A stretch of DNA of 60,071 nt from Chryseobacterium viscerum (GTDB lineage: Bacteria > Bacteroidota > Bacteroidia > Flavobacteriales > Weeksellaceae). Made by a program: the position numbers and the translations under genes. Location: positions 600,018 to 660,088 of the forward strand of contig NZ_PPEG02000002.1 of the NCBI RefSeq assembly GCF_002899945.2, in the 5' to 3' direction. The notes beneath the pieces are model-generated. The model searched no databases and was not told where the DNA came from. It saw only the letters and a list, made by a program, of their open reading frames with translations. Shown piece by piece: positions 7,746 through 17,993 of the stretch (positions are counted from its first letter, which is position 1; each line of letters begins with the position of its first letter).

Positions 7746-10574
7746 ATGTCAGAAAATAAGCACATTAGTATATCAAAAAATATAGAAACAGGAGATCAAA
7801 CAGATTTTCATTTTCTACGAAAAACAGGTATTGAATACATAGAAAAATTAGGAGGAAAACTTTGGACCGATTATAACTCTCATGACCCTGGTATTACCAC
7901 ACTGGAAGTTTTAAGTTATGCCATCACAGACCTAGGGATGAGAATGAACCTGAATATGGAAGATATCTTAGCATCCAAAGATGTAAAGAAAGACATTCAT
8001 ACACAGTTTCTAAAGGCTACAGAGATTTTACCTTCAAGACCTTTAAACGAGCTTGACTATAGAAAGTTGTTCATAGATATCAACCTGGTGGCAGGTCATA
8101 AAAGACCAATCCGTAATTGTTGGCTGGTTCCTAAAACTGAAACGTTGTACGTTGACTGCAAAACCGGGAAATTAGATTTTAAGCCGATTGGAGAAAAAAT
8201 ACGAGATCTTAAGGTGAAAGGACTGTACGATCTTTATGTAGATTATGCCGAAGATATTGATGCTGAAGGTAATGGATGTCAAAAATCCAATGTCAATATC
8301 AATATATTAGACCGTTACCATGCCAATAGAAGTCTTTGCGAAGATTTGGCTGAAATTAAAGAAATCGAAACCCAAAAAGTGGCCGTATGTGCCCGCATCG
8401 GACTTGTAAACAAAGCCGATGAAGAGCTGGTACACGCTAAAGTAATAAAAGCGATCAATAACTACCTGTCTCCGGAGGTTCATTTTTATTCACTGAAGCA
8501 AATGCTTGACAAAGGTCTGGCTACAGATCAGATTTTTGAAGGTCCCCTCTTGGACAATGGTTTTATTGATACTGAAGAACTTGAAAAAAGCCAGTTAAGA
8601 AAAGAAGTCCGTCTTTCCGATATCATCAGTGAAGTGATGAAAATTGACGGAGTTAAAGAAATTCATGAAATTTCTATTGCAGGGTGTGATAGCGTGATCA
8701 AACAAACCAATGACTGGCTGATCTGCATTGAAAAAGGCAGAAAACCCGAGCTATGTGACCTAAGTTCATTCAGCTACAGTAAAGGTTCCCTTCCGTTAAA
8801 TATCAATGACAAAAAAGTTCAGGAATATTTAGAAACTCTTAAAAGAGAAGAAGAAGTATTGAGGGATGATGCAAGACAAAATAAAGAATTGACTTTACCA
8901 CAGGGAAATTCATATGATATCGCAAACTATGCTACTATTTTAAATGAATTTCCGGATACATATGGAGTAGGAGTATCAGGGATTATTGGAAATCATTCTC
9001 CAGAGAGAGAAGCTCTGGCCAAACAATTGAAAGGCTATTTGCTGTTTTTTGACCAGATCCTTGCCAGCTACTTCAAACACCTTGAAAAAGTAAAAGAAGT
9101 ATTAAGTGTAAATGGTGATTTGAAAAGAACTTATTTTACCCAGGTTCTTAAAAATATTAAAGGCTTTGACAAGTTGGTTCATGATTATCCTACTAACGAG
9201 GATGAGCTTACAGATTCGTTATATGAAGAGCTGGATAACAGTGTGGAGCGCCGAAATGAAGTTTTGAATCATTTGACCTCTCGTTTTGCTGAAACATTCA
9301 GTGATTATACGTTCCTAATGAAGTCATTGTATGGAAAATCTGCCGATGAAATCGTCCTGAGTAACAAAGAAACCTTCCTGCATGAGTATACATCATTAAG
9401 TAAAGACAGAGGATTGGGTTACAATTATACATTAATTGGGGATTCAGATATTTGGAATACCAACAATATTTCCGGTGCACAGAAAAGAATAGCCCGTTTG
9501 TTGGGGATTAAAAATTATAGGCAGCGAAATTTATCTCAGTCGCCTGTTTCAATCATCAAAACAAAAGATAGTAACAATAAAGACAGCTATACCTGGAAAA
9601 TAAAAGATGCTAATAGCAATATTATTTTATCATCTGTCAATACCTATAAAATTGAGTACGCTGCAACCAAAAGCTTAAATGAAGCGATTTATCAGACGAT
9701 TCAAATAGATCAGGAAGATCTTGAAAATGAACTAGACAGATTAGATGAGAAGCATCTCGAAGATACAATAGAAAAACTAATAGCATGTGAGTATAATTAC
9801 TGCTTAATTGGGAATATAAAAATCCGTGTTTCATTGGGAGGTAACTTCTATCTGGAGATTCTGGATGATACCGATAAGCAGAATGTCATTGCTACGCACA
9901 AAAAAACTAACCCTTATCCATCATTGCCATTATTGAAAGAGGGGATTAGGGAGATCGTGAAGTATTTTAAATATGAATTTACAGAAGAAGGTATTTTCCT
10001 TGTTGAGCACTTATTACTAAAGCCAACCTCCAAAGATTATAAACTCATGGGGGGCATAGGCTGCATGTCTATAGAAGGTAGCTTTAGAATAATGTATGAC
10101 CTTGAAGAAAAAGGTATTGCAAAAGATCCAATAAAATATTCAGAAGCCTTCATGCATTCTTGTGAAGAAGATTGCGAAACAGATGTTTTTGACCCTTATT
10201 CTTACAGGGTAAGCGTTGTTCTTCCGGGCTTTGCTTATCGTTTCCAGGATCCTGATTTCAGACGCTATGCCGAAACAGTTATCAGACAGGAGATTCCGGC
10301 CCATGTTTTAGCAAAAATTTGCTGGGTGGGAGATCGATTGACAGAAACTGAAATTGCTCAGAATGACTTGTCTGAATTTGAAGTAGCCTTTAAAAAATAC
10401 CTTTCAGATAAATCGAGAAACAATATTGTCAACCTTGGAAACAGCATTACAGATTTATTGACCGCTCTTACCCATTTAAACAATATTTATAGACCGGGAA
10501 GACTTCTGGACTGCGCAATGGATGATAATGACAGCTTAGACGGAAAAATCATATTAGGACAATCAAACATATAA
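7746..10574 (+). CDS. large baseplate protein (Afp12-like)
   Basis: A 942-residue protein, second of the two giant wedge proteins. Its N-terminus has the hallmark WTDYNSHDPGITTLEVLSYA followed by ITDLGMR (about residues 38-65), a signature of this class of wedge proteins. The C-terminal part (about 760-900) includes YSYRVSVVLPGF and PDFRRYAETVIRQEIPAHV, also seen in Bacteroidota eCIS baseplates. It starts 24 bp after the Afp11-like stop and ends 13 bp before the next giant gene, so it belongs to one operon. The function, completing the baseplate with Afp11, is inferred from order and motifs. Confidence 0.8.
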   Translation: MSENKHISISKNIETGDQTDFHFLRKTGIEYIEKLGGKLWTDYNSHDPGITTLEVLSYAITDLGMRMNLNMEDILASKDVKKDIHTQFLKATEILPSRPLNELDYRKLFIDINLVAGHKRPIRNCWLVPKTETLYVDCKTGKLDFKPIGEKIRDLKVKGLYDLYVDYAEDIDAEGNGCQKSNVNINILDRYHANRSLCEDLAEIKEIETQKVAVCARIGLVNKADEELVHAKVIKAINNYLSPEVHFYSLKQMLDKGLATDQIFEGPLLDNGFIDTEELEKSQLRKEVRLSDIISEVMKIDGVKEIHEISIAGCDSVIKQTNDWLICIEKGRKPELCDLSSFSYSKGSLPLNINDKKVQEYLETLKREEEVLRDDARQNKELTLPQGNSYDIANYATILNEFPDTYGVGVSGIIGNHSPEREALAKQLKGYLLFFDQILASYFKHLEKVKEVLSVNGDLKRTYFTQVLKNIKGFDKLVHDYPTNEDELTDSLYEELDNSVERRNEVLNHLTSRFAETFSDYTFLMKSLYGKSADEIVLSNKETFLHEYTSLSKDRGLGYNYTLIGDSDIWNTNNISGAQKRIARLLGIKNYRQRNLSQSPVSIIKTKDSNNKDSYTWKIKDANSNIILSSVNTYKIEYAATKSLNEAIYQTIQIDQEDLENELDRLDEKHLEDTIEKLIACEYNYCLIGNIKIRVSLGGNFYLEILDDTDKQNVIATHKKTNPYPSLPLLKEGIREIVKYFKYEFTEEGIFLVEHLLLKPTSKDYKLMGGIGCMSIEGSFRIMYDLEEKGIAKDPIKYSEAFMHSCEEDCETDVFDPYSYRVSVVLPGFAYRFQDPDFRRYAETVIRQEIPAHVLAKICWVGDRLTETEIAQNDLSEFEVAFKKYLSDKSRNNIVNLGNSITDLLTALTHLNNIYRPGRLLDCAMDDNDSLDGKIILGQSNI

Positions 10575-10587
10575 AAACCGAAAAACA

Positions 10588-13587
10588 ATGAATGCTAAAT
10601 TAGATAATATAACAACCCAATATAGAAAGTTCAACGAAAATCAAGCGTTAACAGAAGGGCAATTAAACGAATTTATAGACTATTTCGAAGACCAGGACAG
10701 GCTTTCAAGAACTCGCCTGAGCGGGGTGGGAGTGGTATGTGGTTTTCAATCGACATACATAGATTTTGTTTTACAGCCTGATTCTGTAATGGAAAAAAAG
10801 TCTGGATCTGAAGATAAAGCGATTGATTTTGATTTTAATACAATTGCGATTACACAAGGTGCCGGAGTTACCACAGATGGTGATTTAATAACCCTGCGCC
10901 AGAAAACAGATAAAGAGGCAGAAGTTACTATCGATTTCACTACTAATACTTACAAATATTTTAGAAATTATATTGACAAGGTCGGGTACAAACATTTTCT
11001 TATTAGAGGGAAACAAATCCCTCTTTTAGAATTGATTACGCAGGAAGAATATACCCAATTAAAAAACCAGGGTGTTAATGTTGGAGATTTTAAGCACACA
11101 AAAGAAATCACCAACATCTATGGTAAAACCGTAATTCTGTATTTAGAAAGTTATTCCAATGAAGAATCACCATGTCAGGATGCAGATTGTGACAATACCG
11201 GTGCTGAGCAGGTGTCTAATCTCAAAGTGCTTTTAGCAGATTCAAATTCTGTTTTAGATCTTATCAAGCTGGGAGATGCAAAAGACACGATCTATAATGT
11301 TCACAATTCTTATGAAGAACTTTTTGATCAGTTGCCTAAAATAGAAGCCAAAAGAGTTATTCTGGACCCTGATGTTGTATCAGCAAGGCAATTGAAAGAG
11401 AAATTCCAAAATGCCATTGGTTCTGTTGCAGAATTAAGCAATGGGTTTAATGCAATTGCAAGTACTTTTAATGTGAGTGTCAACCTGGGAGGACAGTCCC
11501 TTTTTGATAAATTGGATTCCCTATTTAAGAATACGGTACGAGGTTTTGACGACTATCAGTATCGATATGACTTGCTAAAAGATTTAATTGATACCTACAA
11601 TGAAATAAAAGGATTGATCCTGCATCTTAATGCAGAATGCTGTCCGGCTATAGCTTCATTCCCTAAACACCTTATGTTGGGAGCTGTTGGAGCCACACAG
11701 GAATTAGGAAAATATATTCCACTCCGTCACGGTTTTTACCATTCACCTGTAACCACAAATGATGATGAGAACTACGAAAAAGTGGTAATGCTTGCCAATC
11801 GTTTTGTACAGAAAATAAATGGATTTCAATCGTATATGGGAGCCATTAAAATTACTCCTTCCAATCTTTATGTGAGATTGGGTGAAAAAGCGATCCCTTA
11901 TTATTATAATGTAGATAAACCATTATTGGCTCAATGGAACTTTGAAAAAACAAAAACCGATAGAGAAACTTACAATTTAAGCTATCATACAGCCAATCTG
12001 GCCGGGGACGATTTTGTTCAGAATCCGTTGAATTTTAATATTGATAACAACGATTTCTATAGAATTGAAGGCCATTTAACATTGCCTTACAAAACAGCCT
12101 TACAAAATATCAATGATCTTAAAACAAAATACGGATTAGCCTTTGATGTTATTGCTTTGGTTTTAGAGAAAGGTGAACTGATTGGTGGCGATGTATCCAA
12201 TGAAAAAACAGTATCAATAGATGACCTTAGAAAACAATTAACATCAATTTCCAGTGATATCAGTAATAGAAAAGGAGATTCACAAAACACCTTACTAAAT
12301 ATTTCTAAGTTAGACGAGAAATTAAGATTGTTAAATAAAGCTGAATTCGCAAAAGACGGATCAGCAGAAGGAGTTACTGTGGTAAAACAAGATCCTAAAA
12401 AAGATGATGTTGTAAGCGAACTGTTAAGCGAATTTTTAGAAAGAAAATCAGGCTTGGAGCATGTAGCTGGTGTAGAACCGGGGGGAACCTTTGTTTTAAT
12501 TTACGCATCAGAAACGTACAATCAGGTTCTTGCAGATTTCTCATTACCTTATCTGTGCTGTTCTAAAAAGGAACCTGTGTTCCTGATGTTGCCAGACAGT
12601 AAACTATGTCAGAAAGATGCTCCGATTGCTATGACAATCGTTCCGCAAAACGGAGAAGTGAAAGCATTTGTAAATGGTACTCAGATCCCTGCGGTTACGC
12701 AATCCGGAGGTCAAAGCTTCTTCGATCCTGGTTTGGTTAACGCAGCTTATTTTGGACAAACCATTACGTTTACAGTTAATGATGATCTGGTGGAAGCACA
12801 GATGGTCGTGTATCCACAACCTAATGTAACTGTTACCACAGGAAGTGTGAGCTATGATGCTCCTACAACGGACGAAAATGCAAACAACCCAGATGCTACG
12901 GTTGAATTTAAAGTTGCCGGTGACTTTACAGGTCTTACATTTACTTGGAACTTTGATGATGGTACTCCAATACAGCATAATGAGGCACCTGCTAACACAA
13001 AACTTCATGTGTACAAGCTTGTTGCAGGACAAGAAAAAACGTTCAATCCAACCCTTACAGTAACCAATGCGAACGGCTGTAGCACTGTGTACAAATTAGC
13101 TCCGCTGAAATTAAAAGGCCAATCTACGATTGCATGTTTAAGTGGTATGAGAGTGGTCATTCAGTATAGAGATGATGTAGACACTGGTCACGTTTGTAAT
13201 GATGCTACTTTCAACTTAACAGGAAACGGTATTGTGATAGGAGGAATAAACCCATATCCTGGCTATATTGGAAATATACATTTAAGTAATACAGGAGGTA
13301 ATCAGGATAGAAACAATCATAAACCTGGTACTCCTGCGCTGAGTAGATATAATGAAATTATTATCACTCAAGCCGAAGCTAAAACCATGGCTTCAAAAAC
13401 AACAGACGGTTTTGTAGAGTTTTCACTGGAATGTGCTTTACCTGTTAATAATAGACCACCAACTGGTTGTCACCAGGATGTTGCCTATACAGAAATCTTC
13501 TTAGCAAACGCTACAGTTCCTATTTATAAAGGATATCCAAATGGGAATTTCTTAAAGATAAACCCTTGTACAGGAGTGACAAAATAA
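10588..13587 (+). CDS. giant eCIS-linked protein with PKD domain (fibre/surface candidate)
   Basis: A 999-residue protein without a signal peptide. The N-terminus has a conserved helical block (QYRKFNENQALTEGQLNEF, then FEDQDRLS and GVGVVCGFQ) that is repeated in the next gene. The first 680 or so residues match that paralogue block by block, with shared SFPKHLMLG, FYHSPV, GLEHVAGVEPGGTFV and ADFSLPYLCC. The C-terminal part holds an Ig/PKD-like domain at about 745-850 (FTWNFDDGTPI) and ends in a region with cysteines (CLSGMRV to NPCTGVTK) not shared with the paralogue. A shared base and variable adhesive tip would suit a fibre or particle-surface protein that contacts the target. That role is inferred; I know of no assigned function. 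Confidence 0.6.
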   Translation: MNAKLDNITTQYRKFNENQALTEGQLNEFIDYFEDQDRLSRTRLSGVGVVCGFQSTYIDFVLQPDSVMEKKSGSEDKAIDFDFNTIAITQGAGVTTDGDLITLRQKTDKEAEVTIDFTTNTYKYFRNYIDKVGYKHFLIRGKQIPLLELITQEEYTQLKNQGVNVGDFKHTKEITNIYGKTVILYLESYSNEESPCQDADCDNTGAEQVSNLKVLLADSNSVLDLIKLGDAKDTIYNVHNSYEELFDQLPKIEAKRVILDPDVVSARQLKEKFQNAIGSVAELSNGFNAIASTFNVSVNLGGQSLFDKLDSLFKNTVRGFDDYQYRYDLLKDLIDTYNEIKGLILHLNAECCPAIASFPKHLMLGAVGATQELGKYIPLRHGFYHSPVTTNDDENYEKVVMLANRFVQKINGFQSYMGAIKITPSNLYVRLGEKAIPYYYNVDKPLLAQWNFEKTKTDRETYNLSYHTANLAGDDFVQNPLNFNIDNNDFYRIEGHLTLPYKTALQNINDLKTKYGLAFDVIALVLEKGELIGGDVSNEKTVSIDDLRKQLTSISSDISNRKGDSQNTLLNISKLDEKLRLLNKAEFAKDGSAEGVTVVKQDPKKDDVVSELLSEFLERKSGLEHVAGVEPGGTFVLIYASETYNQVLADFSLPYLCCSKKEPVFLMLPDSKLCQKDAPIAMTIVPQNGEVKAFVNGTQIPAVTQSGGQSFFDPGLVNAAYFGQTITFTVNDDLVEAQMVVYPQPNVTVTTGSVSYDAPTTDENANNPDATVEFKVAGDFTGLTFTWNFDDGTPIQHNEAPANTKLHVYKLVAGQEKTFNPTLTVTNANGCSTVYKLAPLKLKGQSTIACLSGMRVVIQYRDDVDTGHVCNDATFNLTGNGIVIGGINPYPGYIGNIHLSNTGGNQDRNNHKPGTPALSRYNEIIITQAEAKTMASKTTDGFVEFSLECALPVNNRPPTGCHQDVAYTEIFLANATVPIYKGYPNGNFLKINPCTGVTK

Positions 13588-13599
13588 TAGTCAAATAAT

Positions 13600-13633
13600 A
13601 ACTTCATAGGCAGTATAAATTGCCTATGAAGTT
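13600..13633 (+). terminator. 13-bp perfect hairpin between the two giant paralogues
   Basis: Perfect arms at 13600-13612 and 13621-13633 with an 8-base loop. No strong T-run follows, so it may be an RNA-stability or processing element rather than a full terminator. Confidence 0.4.
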
Positions 13634-13673
13634 TATTAAAAGACCTTAATGAATCATTAAAAAATGAACAATA

Positions 13674-16600
13674 ATGAATAATCAATTAAGTAATATAGCA
13701 GTCCAATACCGCAAATTCAGTAAAGGACAATACATAGAACACCCCCAGTTCAACGAGTTTTTAGATTTTTTTGAAGACCAGGACCGTTTGTCAAAAGTGC
13801 TGCTGCAAGGGGTAGGTATTGTATGTGGTCTCAAACCAGATCTTATTTATACAAATAAGCTATTGAGCGGCATACAACTTTCTCAGGGAGTGGCTATAAC
13901 AACCGACGGAGATCTGCTGACTTTGAATAATACCAGTGAGGTAAGTAAAGATCTGTATGTAAGTGATTTAAAGACCATCAAGATAGAAAGTAAAAAGTAT
14001 ACCTATTTTAAAAAGTATGATAATTTTAAAGTAAATTATCCGGCATTTTATTATGGAAAAGACAACCAGATTGAACTGTGGGAATTAGCAACAGATGAGG
14101 AAGCAAATTCAGGTTTTCAACCCATCAGCAATCTTTCAAATTTAGAAGACAAATATCTGTTGCTGTATCTGGAAGATTATGAAAAAGAAGTGAAACCTTG
14201 TAGGGGAGTTGATTGTGATAACCATGGAATCCAGCAAATTCGAAATCTCAAAGTATTAGTCACTACAGCTAACGGAATCAATTATATTCTTGGAAAAGAT
14301 AAGGTTCAGCCTCATCCATTGTTCGTGGATGACATCCTGGGGCCTGTGAAACAGGAGCGAGTTATTGTAGAACAGCTTATTTTAGAAAATGACATTGACA
14401 CTCCTTTTTCCTTTACTGATTTAAGAAATCTGTATATCAAAGCTTTAGATAAAAATGGGTATGGTGAAGCTCTTTTTCAAAAAATCAATGCCATTTCTCA
14501 GTTCATGGGAACTTCAGGAGCGAACCATTCAGTTTTCAAAAGCACATTAAATAAGTTCCTTGCTAAAGAATCTGGTTTTCAGTATGCTTATGATGTAGTG
14601 AAGGATTTGGCAGATACCTATTCTGAAATTATAAAGCTGCTTCCTAAAGCATTTACCAAGTGTCTTCCTGATGTAGTTTCTTTTCCTAAACATATCATGC
14701 TTGGGAAACTACTATCGGATACCCAATTAGATTTCTCAAGACATCAGTTTTATAACTCGCCTGTTTTGGATGATGAGAAAACCACACAAAGAGTCAAAGT
14801 ACTAATTAATCGTTTTAATCAGCAGGTACTGAGTTTCAAGTATCCTGACTTCGTTGAAATTGGGGCTCAACAAAAGATCAAAATTACGCCATCGCAAAAA
14901 TTGAATCCTCTGAGCAACAAAGCGGTTCCTTTTTACTATGAGCTTTCAGTAGAACTTTTAAAAGCGTGGAACTTTGATAAAACAAGTAATCGGTCATTTA
15001 CAGATAACCTGGCATATGATACAGGGTTTGCATTAAACGAATATATAAAAGACCCTTTGAGTTTTAATATTGATAAAAGCTCATTTTACAATATAGAAGG
15101 ACATCAGGGATTGGATTATCAAACAGTTTTTGATCAAATAAAGGAAATCAGAGATAAGCAGCAGCTGGGATTTGATATTATGCTGGTGTCTTTGAATGAG
15201 CTAAAAGATAATAAAGACCTGGTAAAAGCCTATTTCAATGAATATTTAGAAAAACATCCGGGATTGGAACACAAACGTGGTGTTCAGCGGGGAGGAACAT
15301 TTGTTATTGTTTATCAGAATATTGGGAGAGACAATAAAGTTGTCGCGGATTTTTCACTTCCGTACATATGCTGTACTCCAAAAAATAAAATTGAATTGAG
15401 CTTGCCAACCACTACTATTTGTATAGAATCCCGCCCTATACCTTTTAAAGTAATTCCTGCGAATGGAGAAGTGAAAGCTAATGTCAGTGCAAATGTAAAA
15501 GGGGGTGTGGAATTAATAGGTACCCAATATTTCTTTAATCCGAAAAAGGTAGACTTAAGTCTGCTTGACAAGGAAATTACCTTTACTGTCAACGGGAAGC
15601 CTACCAATTGTAGTATCAAAGTGATTTCACAACCCAATATAAAAATAGAAGTCGTTGAACCTGTCATTTATTCTGGAGGAGATTCAAAAACAACCATCGT
15701 AAACTTTAAAGTTTCAGGACAAAATTTTGCAAACTATACTTACAGCTGGGATTTCCTGGGTAATGATGTTTGGGCTCCTATAAACCCAGATAAAAATGGG
15801 TATGTGAGTTACAAGTATTCTAATCTGGATCCAAAAAATATTCCAGTAGTAAGGGTAAAAGTGAGTGGCGGCGGATGTAGTGAGACGATACCTGTAAATT
15901 TACCCCTGACCAAAGAGTGTCCGGTGATTTCAAATATTAAATATATAATTCTTGATAATGGTAATGATACCCAAACATTCACTTTTGATTGGGATTTACC
16001 TTCAGATCTTTCTGGAATAACAGGCTTGAATATTTATGATTCAAGTGATCTTGAAAATGGATGGCATTATGAACCTGGATCATATCGTCCACGAAGAACA
16101 ATTACATTGCCTTTAGGTAAATACTCTATTAGATTCGGTTTAGTGGGTTCATGTAAAAAAGAAGAAAATACTCAGGATCTTCCGGGATTTGATGATATTG
16201 GAATTATGAAAGATCAGAATAATCACCCACCTGTTGTATCAATCAAATGGAATGATATATTAGGAAATGGAGACAGGGTATGTACACAGCCTACTTGTAA
16301 CTATGCGGTTGATGTTTATGCAAGCGATCAGGATGGAGATCTTGCCAGCGTTCAGATTCAGAAAAGTACTAATAATGGGACTACATGGAGTTTGTTTACT
16401 GGTAATTTCAACGGAACGACATTTACAGACTCTATAAGTGGATTGGGTACAAATTTATATAGAGTGGTTGTAATAGATGCAAAAAATAATACAGCTACTT
16501 CAAACATTCTTTCCTATAAAAATGAATATCGTCCGACGGTTGTGATAGAGAGTATTGTTTTCCCTACTAATGGCAATTGCTGCACAGATATTTTGCCTAC

Positions 16601-16874
16601 TGTTATCGCTAAGGTGGAAGGACCAGATAGAGTTCCTTTCTCCAGTCGGGAATTTGGATTGAAAGGATTAGCCGATGGACCTACAGACCTTCTGTATTTC
16701 TGGAGTAAATTAACAGGTCCGGATGTGAAACTTATTGGAACAGATACATCTAATCTGACAGTTAAAGATATAAGTTTTGGAAAATATGAGTTCCGGCTTT
16801 TAGTGAAGGATCGTAATAGTGATGCATTTGGTATCGCTGTAGCAAAGGTAGACGTGTTTTATGATCAATCTTAA
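13674..16874 (+). CDS. giant eCIS-linked paralogue with PKD/Ig-like C-terminus
   Basis: A 1066-residue paralogue of the preceding protein. It keeps the same N-terminal block (QYRKFSKGQYIEHPQFNEF, FEDQDRLS, GVGIVCGLK) and the cysteine pair VDCDNHG matching DADCDNTG. The mid-protein landmarks SFPKHIMLG, FYNSPV, GLEHKRGVQRGGTFV and ADFSLPYICC are also kept. After about residue 640 it diverges into several Ig/PKD-like modules (YSWDFLGND near 688, then further beta-rich domains including VDVYASDQDGDLASVQIQ). The pair looks like an old duplication with divergent, probably ligand-binding tails. No signal peptide is present, so it is likely a structural part of the particle. Function unproven. Confidence 0.6.
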   Translation: MNNQLSNIAVQYRKFSKGQYIEHPQFNEFLDFFEDQDRLSKVLLQGVGIVCGLKPDLIYTNKLLSGIQLSQGVAITTDGDLLTLNNTSEVSKDLYVSDLKTIKIESKKYTYFKKYDNFKVNYPAFYYGKDNQIELWELATDEEANSGFQPISNLSNLEDKYLLLYLEDYEKEVKPCRGVDCDNHGIQQIRNLKVLVTTANGINYILGKDKVQPHPLFVDDILGPVKQERVIVEQLILENDIDTPFSFTDLRNLYIKALDKNGYGEALFQKINAISQFMGTSGANHSVFKSTLNKFLAKESGFQYAYDVVKDLADTYSEIIKLLPKAFTKCLPDVVSFPKHIMLGKLLSDTQLDFSRHQFYNSPVLDDEKTTQRVKVLINRFNQQVLSFKYPDFVEIGAQQKIKITPSQKLNPLSNKAVPFYYELSVELLKAWNFDKTSNRSFTDNLAYDTGFALNEYIKDPLSFNIDKSSFYNIEGHQGLDYQTVFDQIKEIRDKQQLGFDIMLVSLNELKDNKDLVKAYFNEYLEKHPGLEHKRGVQRGGTFVIVYQNIGRDNKVVADFSLPYICCTPKNKIELSLPTTTICIESRPIPFKVIPANGEVKANVSANVKGGVELIGTQYFFNPKKVDLSLLDKEITFTVNGKPTNCSIKVISQPNIKIEVVEPVIYSGGDSKTTIVNFKVSGQNFANYTYSWDFLGNDVWAPINPDKNGYVSYKYSNLDPKNIPVVRVKVSGGGCSETIPVNLPLTKECPVISNIKYIILDNGNDTQTFTFDWDLPSDLSGITGLNIYDSSDLENGWHYEPGSYRPRRTITLPLGKYSIRFGLVGSCKKEENTQDLPGFDDIGIMKDQNNHPPVVSIKWNDILGNGDRVCTQPTCNYAVDVYASDQDGDLASVQIQKSTNNGTTWSLFTGNFNGTTFTDSISGLGTNLYRVVVIDAKNNTATSNILSYKNEYRPTVVIESIVFPTNGNCCTDILPTVIAKVEGPDRVPFSSREFGLKGLADGPTDLLYFWSKLTGPDVKLIGTDTSNLTVKDISFGKYEFRLLVKDRNSDAFGIAVAKVDVFYDQS

Positions 16875-16927
16875 TCCGTGATCAGATAATAAAGAAAATT
16901 GCTGAAAAGAACAGATTTCTTTATGCC

Positions 16928-16987
16928 ATATCTAATATAAAGGGGTGTTTTTTAATCTTCAAAATGATTACAACATCCCTTAGATAT
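16928..16987 (+). terminator. imperfect long hairpin after the second giant gene
   Basis: ATATCTAA (16928-16935) pairs with TTAGATAT (16980-16987). Inside, AGGGGTGTT pairs imperfectly with AACATCCCT. There is a bulge on the 5' arm. It is a third structured intergenic element in the eCIS operon. Confidence 0.4.
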
Positions 16988-17025
16988 TAGAAAAAATATA
17001 ATAATAACAATAAAAATATAATCTA

Positions 17026-17919
17026 ATGATAGGATCAAAATGTGATGTTTCATTTAATATAAAATACAACTCTTCCGAGGCAATAACAAAGGCTGTGGTG
17101 AATTACGAATACCCGCCGGCATCGGGAACTATAGTTACTTATGACATAGATAATCCATTGCCTCAGAGTGGAGATAAGGTCGAACTTAAAGATATTCAAA
17201 TTCCGGGCACTTACCATTTGGAAGTAAAGTTGGCTATAGGGAATGTTACTGCTAAGACCAATGCTACTTTGGTAGTTGACAGGTGTACCGCTCCTTCTTC
17301 TTGTGGAGCTCCGGTTATAAAATCAGTAGAAGTACTGAAGGATGGTCAGATAGTAATGGATTATTGGGTTGATATTAATGATTTTGTAACGCTGGAATAT
17401 CAAATAGCAACAGATAGTAATTTTACAAACATTATTTATGTGAAAGGAGCTTTTGATTACGCCCAGCTTGAATATATTGATATGAAAAGTGGAAAGATTC
17501 CTAATAATACTCAATTATACATAAGAATAAGAAAATATTGCAAGTCAAATGGAATTTCGGATTGGTCAAATGTCATTACTTTTCAATCCGGGACATGGAG
17601 AAATCCTTTAGAAGCCCGTTGCCAGGCTAGTGGTGATGATTTGATTGAGGATATTTGCTATGGAGACAGAGATCCCATTTTGAAGATAGAAGTAGCTTTG
17701 AGTACGGATAAACCAATGATAGGAAGTTTAATTTATTTGAATAATGATTTGCTTGCAATACCAGAAAATATAAAAAAACTTTATCAAAATGCACCCGATA
17801 ACTTCAAAAATAATGGAATCTTATGGATAAGATTCTCAAGTATTAATCCGAGTTTTATTTATTTAGTGAAGTCAGAAACAGCTGAAATAGTAGATGTAAC
17901 ACAAAGATTTAAATGTTAG
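17026..17919 (+). CDS. Ig-like eCIS-linked hypothetical protein
   Basis: A 297-residue protein I do not recognise by name. It begins with an Ig-like module (DVSFNIKYNSSEAITKAVV to NATLVVDRC, residues about 5-88). A fibronectin-III-like module follows (PVIKSVEVLKDGQIVMDYW to WSNVITFQSG, about 96-192), and then a cysteine-containing C-terminus. Similar beta-sandwich architecture ends the two preceding giant proteins, and it is the last gene before the convergent terminator, so it probably belongs to the eCIS operon. It may be an accessory tip or cap for the giant proteins. No signal peptide. Confidence 0.55.
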   Translation: MIGSKCDVSFNIKYNSSEAITKAVVNYEYPPASGTIVTYDIDNPLPQSGDKVELKDIQIPGTYHLEVKLAIGNVTAKTNATLVVDRCTAPSSCGAPVIKSVEVLKDGQIVMDYWVDINDFVTLEYQIATDSNFTNIIYVKGAFDYAQLEYIDMKSGKIPNNTQLYIRIRKYCKSNGISDWSNVITFQSGTWRNPLEARCQASGDDLIEDICYGDRDPILKIEVALSTDKPMIGSLIYLNNDLLAIPENIKKLYQNAPDNFKNNGILWIRFSSINPSFIYLVKSETAEIVDVTQRFKC

Positions 17920-17950
17920 CCATCCTAGCTAACTTATATAAGAATGCCCC

Positions 17951-17982
17951 AATAAAATCCTCAAGAAATTGAGGATTTTATT
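17951..17982. terminator. bidirectional terminator between eCIS operon and repressor
   Basis: Perfect 14-bp arms (17951-17964 and 17969-17982) with a GAAA loop. It begins AATAAAA and ends TTTTATT, so it can terminate from both sides. It separates the + strand eCIS operon from the convergent repressor gene. Confidence 0.85.
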
Positions 17983-17993
17983 CACCCGGGCAG

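Noticed and set aside
12604..13032. 142-codon - strand ORF
   Set aside because: Antisense shadow of the first giant eCIS-linked protein; no features of its own.
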